From assembly GCA_023420935.1 (NCBI GenBank), contig JAEZUR010000098.1:1-5942 (forward strand): a stretch of DNA of 5,942 bases. Reading direction: 5' to 3'. The notes beneath the pieces are model-generated. The model saw only the letters and a program-made list of their open reading frames with translations. It was not told the origin of the DNA and did not search any database. The position numbers were made by a program, and so were the translations under genes. This DNA is from Bacillota bacterium (GTDB taxonomy: Bacteria; Bacillota; Clostridia; Lachnospirales; Lachnospiraceae). The stretch's first letter is position 1. Every line of letters starts with the position of its first letter. Below, one piece after another: positions 5,935-5,942 of this stretch.

Positions 5935-5942
5935 AATTGTTT

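Larger units (their letters stand above)
3248..5942 (-). mobile_element. IS66-family insertion sequence, one end outside the window
   Basis: Three genes in the canonical IS66 order tnpA-tnpB-tnpC are read on the minus strand, all with intact frames, in DNA visibly richer in G and C than the polysaccharide locus. The tnpC-side end is placed at 3248 because the sequence there starts with GTAA, the usual IS66 terminus, 34 bases beyond the terminator hairpin that follows tnpC. The tnpA-side end and its inverted repeat are not included. Intact genes and the TnpC DDE triad suggest a potentially active, recently acquired copy. It sits in noncoding DNA and interrupts no gene I can identify. Confidence 0.92.

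Noticed and set aside
5266..5936. Plus-strand frames opposite tnpA and tnpB
   Set aside because: They are antisense to confidently identified IS66 genes and show no coding signals of their own.

Overview
The window looks like chromosome of a low-GC Firmicute, most likely a clostridial or Lachnospiraceae-type bacterium. This rests on AT-rich host DNA, strong GGAGG-type ribosome binding sites, TATAAT-type promoters, and an IS66 element with TnpC sequence of the kind I associate with Lachnospiraceae. No species can be named from the sequence alone.

Left part (1-2823) is a piece of a cell-surface polysaccharide locus. A leftward gene (586 to the window edge) encodes a membrane phosphoglycosyl transferase of the bacterial sugar transferase family, which would load the first sugar phosphate onto undecaprenyl phosphate. 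Its 3' end is cut off by the window. Diverging from it across a 354-base gap is a rightward gene (941-2749) for a polytopic membrane protein of the O-antigen ligase/Wzy polymerase superfamily, with an unusually large extracytoplasmic loop. One gene starts lipid-linked glycan synthesis and the other acts late, by polymerising the glycan or attaching it, so the pair is functionally coherent. The gap holds good divergent promoters, and a short repeated motif overlaps the rightward one. An AT-rich hairpin terminator follows the rightward gene.

Middle part (2824-3247) is AT-rich DNA with no convincing gene. It contains one notable imperfect hairpin and a short open frame with no ribosome binding site.

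Right part (3248-5942) is an IS66-family insertion sequence read on the minus strand and clearly richer in GC than the DNA to its left. It carries tnpA, tnpB and tnpC in the canonical order. tnpA and tnpB overlap by 8 bases, and tnpC follows after an unusually roomy 272-base spacer. All three frames look intact, including the DDE triad of TnpC. The downstream end of the element is visible as a GTAA terminus at 3248, just after a terminator hairpin that overlaps the tnpC stop codon. The other end lies beyond the window.

I found no RNA gene, CRISPR array, defence system or clearly new system. The most interesting items are the large loop insertion in the ligase/polymerase, the repeated motif in its promoter, and the long tnpB-tnpC spacer.
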